Source: Lichtheimia corymbifera B2541 (lineage: Eukaryota; Mucoromycota; Mucoromycetes; Mucorales; Lichtheimiaceae). Taken from it: a DNA stretch of 64,000 bases. A program made the translations under genes and the position numbers. Positions 1-12,289 of the stretch are shown here, one piece after another. The stretch's first letter is position 1. The number at the start of each line of letters is the position of its first letter. The stretch spans positions 124,001-188,000 of the forward strand of contig JNEU01000906.1 of NCBI GenBank assembly GCA_000697475.1. The letters are read 5' to 3'. The notes beneath the pieces are model-generated. The model had not been told where the DNA came from. It ran no database searches and saw only the letters and a list, made by a program, of their open reading frames with translations.

Positions 1-1455
1 TTGAGCCTGCTGCTGGTCACCTTACTTGCCAACAGTGTTGACATTGTCTCAGCTGCTCCACCATGGACGTCCAAAGGATTTTGTTGGGATAAGATTGAAA
101 ATTTGTAATAGTCTAACTTTGCATACCTGCATGCTGTCGATGACTAACTTTATTACAGATTTGTATTTGGGGACTCTTACAGCTATGTAGAAGGCAAGCT
201 AGGAACACCGGAATTCTCTTGGAACAATTTTACATCACCTGGTGATGTTCACCATAGTCCTATTTTGCTTAACAAGGTACATATTGTTGCCAATGACAAA
301 TGAAATGATGGCAAGGCTGACCCCATGTTAAAAGACCAGCGCTGGTGGACCCAATTGGGTGGAGTATCTCACAGGCTGCTTTGAAGGGCTACCACAAACA
401 TGCCCCCCCCACTTGTACGACATTGCATTTGCTGGGTCAGACATTGATCCCGCCACTATTACCAAGCATCATCCGTATACAGAGTCCTTTGTTGAACAAA
501 TTGACCAGTGGAAGACTTATGTAAATGATCACGTGCATTGGACATCAAGTAACACCCTAGCTACCTTCTGGATGGGGTAAGTGTGAAGGCGGGGTGATGA
601 TCACCCGCTCTTTCAGGCACCACGTGGATTGTAGCACTGATTACTTAAGCATCCATGCAAATGCAGGATCAACGATGTGGGTGATACATGGAAATGGACC
701 AATGCAAGTAGCGAAAAATGCGAGACACTTGTGGGATGTTACATTCCTAACCATCCATTGGACAACAAAAATAGGTGTCATTCCCAACCTTTTATAACCA
801 AATCATTGATACTTACTTTGATGGCGTGGTAAGATGAATACCTTGTGGTGGTCACTCTTTGTTTCCAATGACAATGAATATTGACCGTGTTGATCTAGAA
901 TGATTTGTATGACCTTGATATACGCTCGTTCATGTTCTTTAATGTGCCTGCAAGAGATCGTTCGCCAGGTGCTGGAAATCAGGAGCAGCGTGAAAAGTAC
1001 AATGGGATTATCAAAACGTTCAATTCCGTGTTAGCAGAACACGTGGCCAAGTTCCAAAGCGATCATCCGGATGCAAATGTGATAAGCATTGATGCATTTG
1101 CGCTATTTAATAAGTATCTTGATCAAGCCAAGGTGCTAGGTTTCAAGGACATATCCAGCTTTTGTCCCAATTCGACTGCACCCGACTTTAATACCAATTA
1201 CGAGAAATATGGATGTCTTGCCCCTTACGAGTAAGTACTAATGGTTTATTAATCCTTGATCTAGGTATATACTGATGGCATCATTATCAACGTGGTTCAT
1301 AGATACTTTTGGTTGAGTAAGTCACTCCTGCCTTGTGAGATTGAAGATCTATTAACTTCTCCTTCATTATAGATTCTGGTCATCCCACCTATCCGGTACA
1401 TCAATTGTTGGCATCCTCGATCGACAATCAACTTAAAAATACTAGTCAATGTTGA
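1..1455 (+). CDS. Secreted GDSL/SGNH esterase (CE16-like), 5' partial
   Basis: Likely a secreted acetyl-esterase of the SGNH hydrolase superfamily, related to carbohydrate esterase family 16. Frame 1 opens inside a hydrophobic leader ending near 'VSAAPPW', so the start lies outside the window. Exon 1 ends at 104 and exon 2 resumes at 159 with 'FVFGDSYS', block I with the nucleophile Ser. Exon 3 (about 332-575) carries 'TSAGGPNWVEYL'. The next exon starts 'GINDVGDTWKW', the GxND oxyanion block. After more introns comes 'DIRSFMFFNVP', typical of CE16. The last exon reads 'NSGHPTYPVHQLL' with the catalytic His; the usual Asp three residues before it is Asn as spliced here. The stop is TGA at 1453-1455. 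One intron near 735-772 has a weak donor and was inferred from a frame change. Family call is firm; substrate is not known. Confidence 0.85.
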
Positions 1456-1711
1456 ATTTATTGAATACAAATTATATGGCCCCCCACACATAGATGTATA
1501 TCAAAAGAGAGATCTTCATTGGTGTTGTTGCACCAGCAAGTGCACGAGCGGTTTCACTGCGGCGTTACAAGTTGTAAGCTGACTCGGTCCATGTTTCAGG
1601 GCAGTAGGCAAATAGGCCAAGTGAGAAAAAAAAAACTTTGTACTCCCGGCAAATTCCCTTGTTCCTCTTCGACCAGCAATAAGCAAAAGGTTCGATCTCT
1701 CCACTGTCCGA

Positions 1712-4139
1712 ATGAGCATGCACGAAAAGGAATGGATCCCTTCATGGGGAGGCTACACAGAACAAGCTCATCGGCATTCTACGTTGCCGGCCCCGATTCA
1801 CCCAACATCCGCACATCGTGCTGCTGTTGTACCACCTCATGAGACAGGTTCAGATTCTGCCAATGATCACACACCAACGACGACGACGACAAGCGACTCT
1901 TACCTAAGCTATTATTATCATCATCCGTAAGTAGATATTTATATGGGGTAGGAGGCGTGTGTGCGTGTGTGTATAGGAAGGAAAGGAAAAAAAGGTATTA
2001 TGTGTGTGTGGGGGGTGAGGTTGGTTGGTTATTTTGTCCCACGCACGCGCAGGGGCCCAAAAGGCGTAGATTCGCCCAGCAGCAGCATCAATTTTCCTCT
2101 TGGTTACATCTGTTTCCCCTTTTCTCCCTGCTCTCTTTCTCACTTTCTTTCTTCTTTCTTTCTTTTTCAGGTCGAGTCCACATTATTACGGTTATCCTGA
2201 TCCACGTTCTTCTGGTGGTACTTCTTTACGTCGATCAGATTCATCTCAAAGGTCTTATTACACTGCGTAAGTCTTTTTCATATTACTTTTTTTCTTTTTT
2301 CTTGTGCAGCGTTTCACACTTTTTTTGACACAGATACAGTTCCACCATGTCTTCACAACCAACTACACCCAAACCAACCTCGACACCTTCTTCACCACAA
2401 CAACCCACTACACCTCCTCAACCATCTACTACAACCACGCCTACTACTACTACTGCTGCTGCTTCTGATATCGATCATCATCATCCACCCACTACTGCTA
2501 CTACAAGTAATAATGATCCTATCTCCTCACCACCAATTGCCAAACGTACGCGTCAGGCGTCAAGTGTCTATTCTGTGCATGAACCAAGTCCCAAGTTTGG
2601 TGCGACAAAATATAATGGCAACCTTTACGCAGTAGACAGGACCACAGTGTAAGTATTGTTGTTTGTGTGTCTACGTGTGTGCGTGTGGCTGACGTCGAAA
2701 ACAGGCTTGATGTACGCATCCAATCCAAGTTTGATCGAGGATTCTTCATTGCGGATAATGATTGGACATGTTATCGACGCAACTACTTTCAAGTCAGTGC
2801 AACCTTCAATGTTCAAGGATTTCCAATGTATTATCAAAACCAAGAAGAGATGGGATATCTTGTGCGAGGTGACAATGATCAATTGTATCCAGTGAACGGA
2901 TTCATGATGGGTATATCAGCGCGGGTCGCCGATGAAGACAAGCTCATCACCCTCGTTCAGCATTCTCCTAAACGCGACAAGGGTCCTCAAAGCATACCAG
3001 AACCAAAACCTGTTCGAGCAGGTGGCGATCTCAGTGTCATGTCAGCTACAACCGATCAATCTGTGGTCACGTTTGAACGTATCCAATTCAAATCAGCTAC
3101 AGCAAACAATGGCAAACGACGTGCCGCACAACAATATTATGTCCTTTTGGTGGAGCTTTTTGCACGTCTTGAGTCAGGTCATTTGATAAAGGTAGCATCG
3201 AATCGATCAGCACCCTTGGTTGTGAGAGGACGTAGCCCTGGTCATTACGCGGAACGGACTGGAAAGAATGGTAGCGAGGATCCACAAAGACCACAACAAC
3301 CATCATCAGCATCTTCAGTCGCATCACCCCCTTCTAGTAGCTCGGCAACAGTATCCAACATGGTACCATCCGCTGCTGTCACAAGCGATTATTACTACAA
3401 TCATCATCAACCACCTCCACCACCACCTCCAGTACAACAACACAATTATTCAGGCACTAATGGATCTCACATGTCAATGATGCCGCCTCATGTGGAAAGT
3501 AGTCCTGTGGTAATGCGAGGTACACATGATCGATCCATTTCAGCTCCTGGTGCAGTGGATGTGTATCAACATGATATGAATCAGCGCTATGGCTACTATC
3601 ATCGTCATGACAACAGCAACAACACAGCATCTTGGATGCATACGCGAATGGCATCAAGTGGCGAATCTTATCCACAACAACCACAACACATGTATCCCTC
3701 TTCTTGGTATTATGGTGGACGTCATCATCATCATCACCAACAACAACAACAACAACAACCAACGACACCTACAGATCCTGCAATGGGTGGTAGTGGCAGT
3801 TCTCATGGCGTGGTCCATTCTTATCATGGGTAAAGTATTGGGTTTGGGAAGGATGATTAGAAAAAAAAAAAGTACTCACAAGCAATGCATCATAGAATAC
3901 CACCTCCTCCACCTCCACATACATCGTCCTCTTATCGATCCATCCCACCCTCATCATCCTTTACAACTATCGAATACCACAGTGATCCAGCCACTACATC
4001 ATATGCACGAGAAGAACTCAAGTTGGAAGGAGGAATAGGAACTGCAGCAACGTCAGATATCAGGGCAACCCATGCACCAGGCCACGATAACAAGCCACCA
4101 CACTCTCGCGAAGTTATGGAACAATGCGCACAAGAGTAA
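1712..4139 (+). CDS. NDT80/PhoG-type (Vib-1-like) transcription factor
   Basis: DNA-binding regulator of the NDT80/PhoG, p53-like fold family, which in other fungi controls meiosis, nutrient or secretion responses. The N-terminus is Pro/Thr/Ser-rich. The domain begins at about 2590 ('EPSPKFGATKYNG'), crosses an intron near 2650-2704, continues 'DRGFFIADNDWTCYRRNYF', and closes with 'APLVVRGRSPGHYAE' near 3210-3250, the family signature. The C-terminal half is disordered, with Pro, His and Gln runs (3720-3770). Introns lie at about 1929-2169, 2267-2333, 2650-2704 and 3833-3891, and the last exon ends at TAA 4137-4139. ATG 1712 is the first in-frame Met in the first exon; Met at 1718 is an alternative. 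The domain call is firm; the biological role is inferred only from family members. Confidence 0.85.
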
Positions 4140-5571
4140 AAGAAAAAAAATGACAATCCCCAATGGATGTACTTTTATAGCGCAAACCACATGTATACAT
4201 TCAATCATATATAAAAACATCTACCTTTTCCGTATAGCTTGTAAATGAGAAGCGGTCATTAGAATTGGTCTGCATGAGTGCATGTGTTACCAGCTGACAC
4301 ATGTCAAGTTGGTGTGACAAGAGTAGCATCATCTTTATTTCATACGATTGCTGGCAATTGCATTGTAATGTGGTGTTTTTAAGGTGCTCCGTGCGGATCA
4401 TCTTTTATTCTCTTGGCAAACGCAAAACATACCTTATTTGAAGAATTTGATCTCAAGATCATTATCGTGCATTGCATATTGATCACACGACCACCCACAA
4501 CAAGCGGATGATCATAGTAACAACAATGAGCCTTCTCTATAATGAAACCACGGGTATCTTGAAAGAGACGAGTAAACCTCCTTTGATTATATGTGCATGC
4601 GATTAATAAAAAGGTGTAATCTTGAGGCATGCATGTGGTAGTGGTGGTGTATGTCAAGGCATGAAAGGAGACGATGCAACGAATTGACTTTGCATATCTG
4701 ACATCATATGCGTGTGGGTTAAGATTTTTGTGATGATGAGAAATTGACATTATTGCTGTTGCTGATCACTCATCCCATTCCGAAAGGGAGCACCAAATGA
4801 CGATTCTGATATGCATGGTTACCATTTTATTTCATGCTGCGATCTTTAAATGCAAGTTGGGTTTTGCAGATGAGTGTACAATCGAGACCATTTTTCTCTT
4901 TTCTCTCCACCCCCAATATTTTTATGCTTGTTTGCATTGTATCACTACAAGTACCACGCCCATTCTTCTCTTATGTTCTATAGCTTGCAGAAAACGTCAA
5001 CAAGCATGTTACACACGCGCACTCCCATACATGGGGAAATAAGACAAAACGTTCCAGGCCGGTGGATTTTATATGGGGGGGCGTAGAACGACGATAAGCC
5101 AAAAGTAAGGGGTAAAGTCTAAGCCGTCATGGCTTATTTTCCTGCTGCTGCATGATGACATGGTCGCATCTTCTTTGTGTTCAATGTATTATACTTTACG
5201 TTCTTTTTGCTCACATTGTCTATTCCAAAAAGGAAGAGCAGACATGTGCGTGAGTGAATGAGCGAGTAAGTGTGTGAACAAAGAAAGCAAAAAAAGACAT
5301 CATAGTATACTTTTCAGGCCGTTTACTGCCGGTTCAAGAATTGAATGGCCTGTCTTAGCCTTTGGGCTCATTCAGGTATATACGATGATATCATACACAC
5401 TATGAACAAAGTAACTTCCCCGTAATCCAGCCAATCTTTAACGCAAACCCCCCCTTTTGGTTGATTTCTGTTCTTTTGCGTCTTTTGCTTTTTGGCTGGA
5501 TTACCCATTGCAGTTACTGCTCTTTTCCCTCCTCCCTCTTTTCTTTCTTTCTTTTTACGTTCAGCCATACT
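4140..5571. other. Intergenic, no convincing gene
   Basis: Between the NDT80-type gene and the small Ser-rich gene. Only short overlapping ORFs without recognisable motifs are seen on either strand. The last 60 bases before 5572 are strongly pyrimidine-rich (CTCCCTC/TTTCTTTC), as expected of a fungal 5' leader. Confidence 0.5.
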
Positions 5572-5907
5572 ATGATGTCGTCTTCAACAGATTTGTCTCC
5601 TTCGAAAAGTGGGAATGAAAAATTCAAGCGATCATCATCATCACCTTCGGAAACGATACTCGATATGACCGGTACTACTACTACAATGTCAAAACGTCGA
5701 TCATCCTCATTGACACGAGAGGACATCCTCAGTATGGCCCGTGTTGAATATGCAAGGCGTTTATCACAATTCACATTATCGCAAATGAGAAAACAACAAC
5801 AGCAGCAGGTATTCGATGGTGGTGGTGATCCAACCATCACCAGCCGTGACAGCAGCGGTAGCAGTGGCAGCAGTGGCGATGACAGTAGTAGACACGTCGA
5901 ACAATGA
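5572..5907 (+). CDS. Small Ser-rich protein of unknown function
   Basis: Single-exon ORF of 111 codons, not recognised. It starts with two adjacent Met codons at 5572 and 5575 after a long CT tract. The N-terminal third is Ser/Thr-rich ('KRSSSSPSETILD'). The middle 'REDILSMARVEYARRLSQFT' looks like a charged amphipathic helix. After a short Gln run the tail is a Gly/Ser/Asp stretch ending in TGA 5905-5907. There is no signal peptide or membrane segment. The helix and the codon pattern favour a real gene, perhaps a small phosphoprotein, but there is no family assignment. Confidence 0.5.
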   Translation: MMSSSTDLSPSKSGNEKFKRSSSSPSETILDMTGTTTTMSKRRSSSLTREDILSMARVEYARRLSQFTLSQMRKQQQQQVFDGGGDPTITSRDSSGSSGSSGDDSSRHVEQ

Positions 5908-7407
5908 ACAACTCCCCCCCACCACTCGTACCACAGCCATCATGCACACCTTATGCAATGTATGCCAGCCACCGTGTATGTATGAAAAAGAAATGTGTAA
6001 GGCACAATAATATTAGTAATGGTATACACGAGCCCTGTTATTTGTCTTTATCTCTTTCCTCTCTCTTTCACTCTCTCTCTCCCTTCCAATCTTCCTATAT
6101 GCTATGCAACAGCCGAGCCAGTATCAAACCAACGCATGTACTACTCTGAATCGTGTGCTGTAAAAGTCATATGCTATAAACCCTTTTTCTGCGATTCCAT
6201 GGCTTGTCTTTATTGTTGGGTAATTGGGAATCCACATGTCATCTGTTGAAGGGATATTATTGTGTGCGTTAAAGACAATCTCATTTTCGACATAGGTGGT
6301 GACAAGCAAAACAATCCACCGCATATCAGTATAGATTGTACTACCATGCAACTACAATTGTCATTTGTGCAAGATGACGCTACTGGTGGACCGCATGTAT
6401 AATGACATTGAGCTAATCATGCAGCCGTACGAAAATCCTCTACAGCAAAGAAAGAGATACTGAAAAAGGAAACTCTTCCTTTTGTGAGGTTGCGTGGTGT
6501 ATAACCTTGAAGGTAACATTGACGTTGACATGCATAAAGGAGATTGGGTATGTAAATTTTCTGCATGTGGCGCTTCGTGGGACCCATGCGTTATCATTAA
6601 AAAGCCCCGAGAAGGATCATTCAAAGAATGGGAGATACATAACGATGAGGAGGAGAAAAAAATACATGGTATGTGTAAAAGGAGCAATTTTGCCCATCAT
6701 CAACAGCCAACTTTTATGATAAGAATAATGCCAATCAGTAGTAGCTGGTAGCAGTGAGATGATATCTGTGTTTGGAATGCAGCACATTAAACTCGGATGG
6801 CGTTGCATTTGTTTGCTGCAAGGGTTCAGTCGAAATTTCAAGTAAAACCATTGTTATCCAGGTACCATGGTGGGTTGATCCCTTTTTAGGTGTCTCCCCC
6901 CTTGTTAAATCGATCATAGAATATACGAGAGCATTCTTCTTTTATATATGATAATAGGTCATCTAATATGTAAACGTATACCATATGGGGTGCATCGGGC
7001 AAGAAGGTTTTGTAGCGTTCTTTACCATTAAAGGTACTGCATTCGAGGTCACGGACTTGTGGCACAACAGCAATGCTTTGGTTTGATGGCACACAAATGC
7101 GTAGTTAGTATGCGGAGTGTAAGGCATTTTAGCTTGATGGGTTGGTTGGGAGTGAAAGCCATGGAGAAGGTTGCACGGGAAGAAGGGTTTCTTTGGCATG
7201 TTTAAAGTGAGGGGTGTTGAATCCATCACCCATCCATAGTACAGCGTATGCCTGCAATGCCGTGATATGCCTGTATGTGTGGTGGCCTGCCTGCCTGCGT
7301 ATGTGTGTGGTAGTGCCCAATACTTTTGCAGTCACGAGAAGCGCTCGGTGTTGGTTGGTTCCCTTTTGTGTCGCTGTGGTCAACGATCCCTTTCACATTC
7401 ACCCATC
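5908..7407. other. Intergenic, no convincing gene
   Basis: About 1.5 kb between the small Ser-rich gene and the RhoGAP gene. ORFs of 60-110 codons occur on both strands (for example 6494-6751 plus, 6886-7092 minus), but none shows a motif or consistent splice partners. A CT-rich stretch lies at 6045-6085. Nothing is called. Confidence 0.45.
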
Positions 7408-9110
7408 ATGTCATCATCCGACGTCGTTATCCCTGGTGTGTTTACGGCATCTCAAAGAGAGGCATTGCGCACATGGTGGAAAAAGGTCACTGCAACATAT
7501 CCAAAAGCAAGTAGTTTCAAAACCATGGAAGTTCCAGTAGTTGGTATGTCTCTTTGTTCGATATATATATACACACACACACACACACACGAATCGATCT
7601 ACCTCCATCATGCACATACACACATACACACGCATATTCCCTCATTCTCTCTCTCTCTTTAAGCATATGATTTCTTCACATCGGATAGCTAATCATGTAT
7701 TACAATCGACTTTGCCTTTGTACAACCATGTAGGCAAAGGGGTCTTTGGTGTTCCGCTGGCGGAATCGATCCAGTATGCACATGCCACCATATCGTACAT
7801 TGATGATCGCACGGGCAAGCAGTGCTTTGGTAGAATCCCTATTGTTGTCGCAAAATGTGGTTCGTTTCTAAAGGAAGAAGGTAAGCTGTTGTCTTTTGTA
7901 CTACCTTGACTCGGAATGGGTCGGCAGCAACCATGTGTAGATGCTTATTCACTCACCCATCTATCATCCATATATCCATTTGTGGTTTAGCACTCACGGT
8001 CAAAGGGATCTTCCGATTATGTGGCAACGTCAAGAGGATTGGATTATTGCAAAGCATCTTTGATGCGCCGGATCAAGGTTATGGTGTAAGGCTTGACTGG
8101 CGTGGCTATACCTCCTATGACGCAGCTGGTGTACTGCGACGTTTTCTCACATGTTTACCCGAGCCTGTTATTACACACGATCTCTATCAAAGCTTCAGAG
8201 AAACCATCAGTAAGTCATAAGCAAAGGTGGTCAAGACGAACAAAGTCATAATTATGATTCCACTTTTTTTGTAGAGAAACCCTTCCCGACTGAAGATGCC
8301 AAAATCGAAGCATTTCAATGCCTAATTGAGTCATTACCTCTTCCCAACCAATATCTGCTCTTGTATTTACTTGATTTGCTGGGACTTTTTGCGCTACACA
8401 AGGAGTCGACACTTATGGATATTCCTTCTTTGGCGGTTATCTTTACACCGGTAATGACCTTGTTTTGTTTTCCCGTTGCCTCTGGAAATTCTCATGCGTT
8501 TTGCTTTCTTTTAGGGTGTACTTTGTCATCCTCGTGATAATATGGATCCCGCAAGTTACAAGGAATCCCAATTTGTGATTCAGTTCTTGGTGGAAAATCA
8601 AGCAAGGTTTGCTATGCCACAAGCTCGACAAGTACAACGACATCCCGCCCACACCCGGCCCAACAAAGATGACGACATTACACAGCAGTCGAAGGATAAG
8701 GGTAAAAGAGAGGGAGAGATGAGATGGTTGGGCGTTTATGGGTAATTGACTATAGTTTACATAGGACATGCTGCTATCCCCGCAGCGCGGAAAGAACAAC
8801 CTAAACCGATTTGTGATCTATCATCGTTCTCAACAATTGTACCGTGCGAGGAACCTCCTTTACATGTCCCGACCGTAAGATTACGCCGCTCAAGAACAGC
8901 CCCGAGTCGAAGACGAAAGTATGGTGAACATGAGCCACCTCAGGTGGTGCACGTTAATCGTTATGCTAGCCAAGGTATACTTTTGTTTTCTTTTTCCCTT
9001 TATTCAGCCCATTTACCCTTTTTTCTCACACACAAACAGGTGCAAGTGCACACAGCAAGTGGAGAGAACGATGCATGAACAAACAACAACAACAACAATT
9101 GACGGAATGA
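7408..9110 (+). CDS. RhoGAP domain protein (Sac7/Lrg1-like GTPase activator)
   Basis: Predicted GTPase-activating protein for Rho-family GTPases, acting at the cell cortex on actin or wall signalling. ATG 7408 follows a pyrimidine-rich leader. Exon 1 encodes 'FTASQREALRTWWKK'. Later exons give 'KGVFGVPLAESIQYAH' and then the core: 'VKGIFRLCGNVKRI' with the arginine finger, 'DAAGVLRRFLTCLPEPV' and 'LALYLLDLLGLFA'-type helices ('YLLLYLLDLLGLFALHKE'), and 'MDIPSLAVIFTPGVLCHP' near 8415-8535. The C-terminal 120 residues are basic and disordered. Introns were inferred at about 7542-7733, 7880-7990, 8211-8274, 8452-8514, 8701-8765 and 8974-9040; the last exon ends at TGA 9108-9110. The first intron holds an (AT)5(AC)10 tract. 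About 400 residues. The GTPase target is not determinable. Confidence 0.88.
7561..7590. repeat. (AT)n(AC)n microsatellite in RhoGAP intron 1
   Basis: Ten bases of alternating AT are followed by ten AC units, inside the first intron of the RhoGAP gene. Ordinary simple repeat. Confidence 0.9.
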
Positions 9111-10139
9111 GATCCTGATTACCACCTCCATCTCTTGCTCACATACACACGCACTCACACCACGTTGAAGCATTATCATCCCATTTACTATAGCAACCAC
9201 CACCTGCCTCCCCCAAGAAAACAGACCACTTGTACATATATTTGTAACGTATAGCAACAACAATAATGAACAACATGCCACATGTGACCTTTTACCTGCA
9301 TCCGCGGAAGAAATTGGATAGTTTTCTCTGATTAGCAATCTCTTCAGGGAGGGTGAAACGACCCTGCCGTTGAATCGAATATGGAATTTTTCTTACCGTA
9401 TCGAATGGCAGAGAAGGGCTCAATCAAATATGGGAGGCGGTATCTTTTGCACTACATGATCCGTTCTGGGATCTGGGGTATGGAATCTGGGGAAAGCAAT
9501 GTCCGCTGGGATAGCAACAATGGTAGTAAGGTGATTGGTCTTGCAGAATCACTCGTTACAAGCGGCTGTTGATCTATTCCTTCCCATCTTCCCACAGTCG
9601 ACTGTACCCATTTCATTCCATTCCAGCGAAAAAGGACAAATGTGAAAACAAAAGTGGGCACTTGCCATTTAACCGCATGGCTGATGAATGCTGCTTCTTC
9701 ATACATCATGCATCAATGATCCCAAAGAACAAGGTTCATTCACATGGTGTGTAGGCTCTCTTTGTGATGAGATCAGAAACAAAAAGAAAGCTTTTTGAAT
9801 GGGCAATAAATGTTGAATCGGCGCCCCACTCGTATGAGACCTCTTGACTTTGGGGAAGTCTCGGGACGACCAAGAATTGCCACTTTGGGACACCTGTAAC
9901 CAGATCAATGCATTCCGCGCCCTGGTGCTACGCGGCCACACTTTGGTTACACACAGCCTGGGTTATGGTGTGTTGCAGCAAAAAAGATACCAGGTAACAC
10001 ATCCACCCTACACACAGCCATTTTACGCGTGCACACATGGGAAGCTGGGAAAAGGTGTTAGGTGAGCTTTGTATAAAAAGGACCGACTTTTTCCTTGTCT
10101 CACTTACTTGCCTCCCCTTTTCTTCCTTCCATCATCACT
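9111..10139. other. Intergenic, transporter promoter region
   Basis: About 1 kb holding the 3' flank of the RhoGAP gene and the 5' flank of the hexose transporter. Short ORFs only. The last 70 bases hold a TATA box and a CT-rich leader. Confidence 0.5.
10071..10078 (+). promoter_or_regulatory. TATA box of the hexose transporter
   Basis: GTATAAAAAG lies 68 bases before the transporter ATG at 10140, followed by a pyrimidine-rich leader. The spacing suits a strong, regulated fungal promoter. Confidence 0.65.
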
Positions 10140-12106
10140 ATGAGTGAAAAACAAGAGTTTAGCTGGCGGATTTATGTGATTTGCTTCTTTTCCGCCTTTG
10201 GTGGTTTGACCTTTGGTTATGATACAGGTGTCTTGGGTGTGAGTATACCTTTTTCGTAGTCGTTGTCATTTTTGTGTATGTATACTAAACCTTCGATCAC
10301 AGAGTATCTTGACCATGCCCCACTTTCAACAAGCCATGCGTGGAAGAGATTACTTGACTGCTCTTGAACAAGGCACGCTTACTAGTTTACTTCTTGCCGG
10401 CTGCTTTGTTGGCTCTTTGTTGGCTGGTAAGTCATACATACATTAACCCAAAATGTGTACCTGACATTTCTTTCACAGGTCAATCCGCCGAAATTTTCAG
10501 CAGAAAACGTACCATCATGATCGGTTGTATTGTCTTCATTCTTGGCGCTGCACTTCAGACTGGTACCAATGGCTATGCAATGATGGTCACTGGCCGTGCT
10601 ATTGCAGGTCTTGGCATCGGTACATTGTCCATGGTTGTGCCTTTGTATATCTCAGAATTGGGTATGTCTCTATTTTCACGTGTATATAGTGCCACTTTTA
10701 TTGACTTTATGTACTTGATATAGCACCTAAGGAGATTCGTGGCCGTCTTATTTCCTTGCAACAATTGATGATTACCGTTGGTATTATGCTTGCCTTTTGG
10801 GTTAACGTGGGTACCGAAAAATACGATAGCGAAGCCCAATTCCGTGTTCCTCTTGGTATCCAAATGGCTCCTGCATTAATCCTTTTCGTTGGTGCCTTTT
10901 TCCTTCCCTACTCGCCTCGTTGGTTGATGAACAAGGGCCGTGAGGATGAAGCATTAGTGGTATTGGCCGCTTTGCACGGTAAAGGTGATAAGAACCATCC
11001 TGGTGTTATTCAAGAGTTCCAAGAAATCCGTGAACAAGTCGAACAAGATCGCCGTGTCTCTAACGTTGACTACACTGAACTTTTGAATGCTCGTAACCGT
11101 AGACGATTGCTCCTTGGTATCCTCATTCAGGTAAGCAAAAAATCCCATGCTTATATAGCTTCTTGTTTTATTAACCCTTTTTATCAAAGGTGATGCAACA
11201 ATTCACTGGTATCAACAGTATTATGTAAGTAGGAGGAGCAATGTAAATGCATGCCAGAAAACTCACATTTGCTTTAGGTATTATGCACCTTTGATCTTCA
11301 AGCAAACCGGTATTTCGGATAACTCTGCTACTTTGATTGCTTCCGGTGTCAATGGTGTGTTGAATATGCTTTCCACCATCCCTGCCATTTTGTTCCTTGA
11401 CAAGCTTGGTCGTCGTAAGACTTTGATGTGCGGTGCTCTCTTCATGGCTGCTGCCATGTTGCTTTGTGGTATCGTGATGGGTGCTTGCGGTGAAGTATAC
11501 TGGGACGAGGCCGAACAAAAGAACAACATCTATATGGGTAACAACGTGCATGCTTCGTACTTTTCCATCGTCATGGTTTACTTTTTCGTTGCTGGATTTG
11601 CCACTTCCTGGGGTCCTGTTGGCTGGGTTTATCCTGCCGAGATTTTCCCTCTTAACGTCCGTGCCAAGGGTACATCACTCAGCACTGCTGCTAACTGGCT
11701 CATGAAGTAAGTTGATAGAAGGCGGGGATTGGTTCTTGATTTTGGGAATGTGTGTCTCATCATTTTCTTGTTCATAGCTTTGTTATTTCCCAAATTGTAC
11801 CTGTCATGCTTGCCTCCATCACATGGGGAACATACATCTTTTTCGGTTGCTGCTGTATTGGTAAGTGGGATGCTACGAGCATGATTAAAAAAAAAGAAAG
11901 AGACGACGTTGACTCACACAATACATCATCGATTAGTGATGACTTGCTGCGTTTTCCTCTTTTACCCTGAGACTAAGGGCTATTCGCTTGAAGAAATGGA
12001 CGAGATTTTCAAGGGATCAGTATTCGCTTTCCGCGCCAAGAATATTGTGGTTACTCACTCAATTGGCAACGAGGAAAAGGCAGCTTCGGTTGATGCCAAG
12101 GAGTAG
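10140..12106 (+). CDS. MFS sugar porter (hexose transporter)
   Basis: Proton-coupled or facilitated hexose transporter of the plasma membrane, major facilitator superfamily, sugar porter family, about 530 residues with 12 predicted membrane segments. In order: 'GGLTFGYDTGVLG' in TM1, 'GRAIAGLGIG', 'VPLYISELAPKEIRGRLIS', the cytoplasmic-loop motif 'PYSPRWLMNKGRE', TM7 'QQFTGINSIMYYAP', 'DKLGRRKTL', 'GPVGWVYPAEIFPLNVRAKG' and the C-terminal 'PETKGYSLEEMDEIF'. All sugar porter signatures are intact. The coding sequence is split by short introns (about 10237-10302, 10427-10479, 10661-10723, 11131-11190, 11226-11277, 11707-11777, 11861-11935) and ends at TAG 12104-12106. Regulation by a TATA promoter is likely. 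Substrate specificity cannot be read from the sequence. Confidence 0.93.
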
Positions 12107-12289
12107 AGAGAAAGTGCGGAGAAAACGTTGCTGGATCAATGTATCAAACATCAACACTTTTCTTTCATCACGCAAATCATCTCTTTACAAAAATCGATGC
12201 GCATACATATAGCCTCCTCTCCTACTTACTACCTACGAGATCTTTTCTTTTATTCGTACATTACTACTGTAACATAATTAAACCATATT

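Noticed and set aside
7129..7383. Minus-strand ORFs upstream of the RhoGAP gene
   Set aside because: Short, overlapping and without splice partners or motifs.
7561..7660. CRISPR-like short repeats
   Set aside because: They are CA/TA microsatellites in an intron, with no spacer structure; CRISPR is also not expected in a fungal nucleus.
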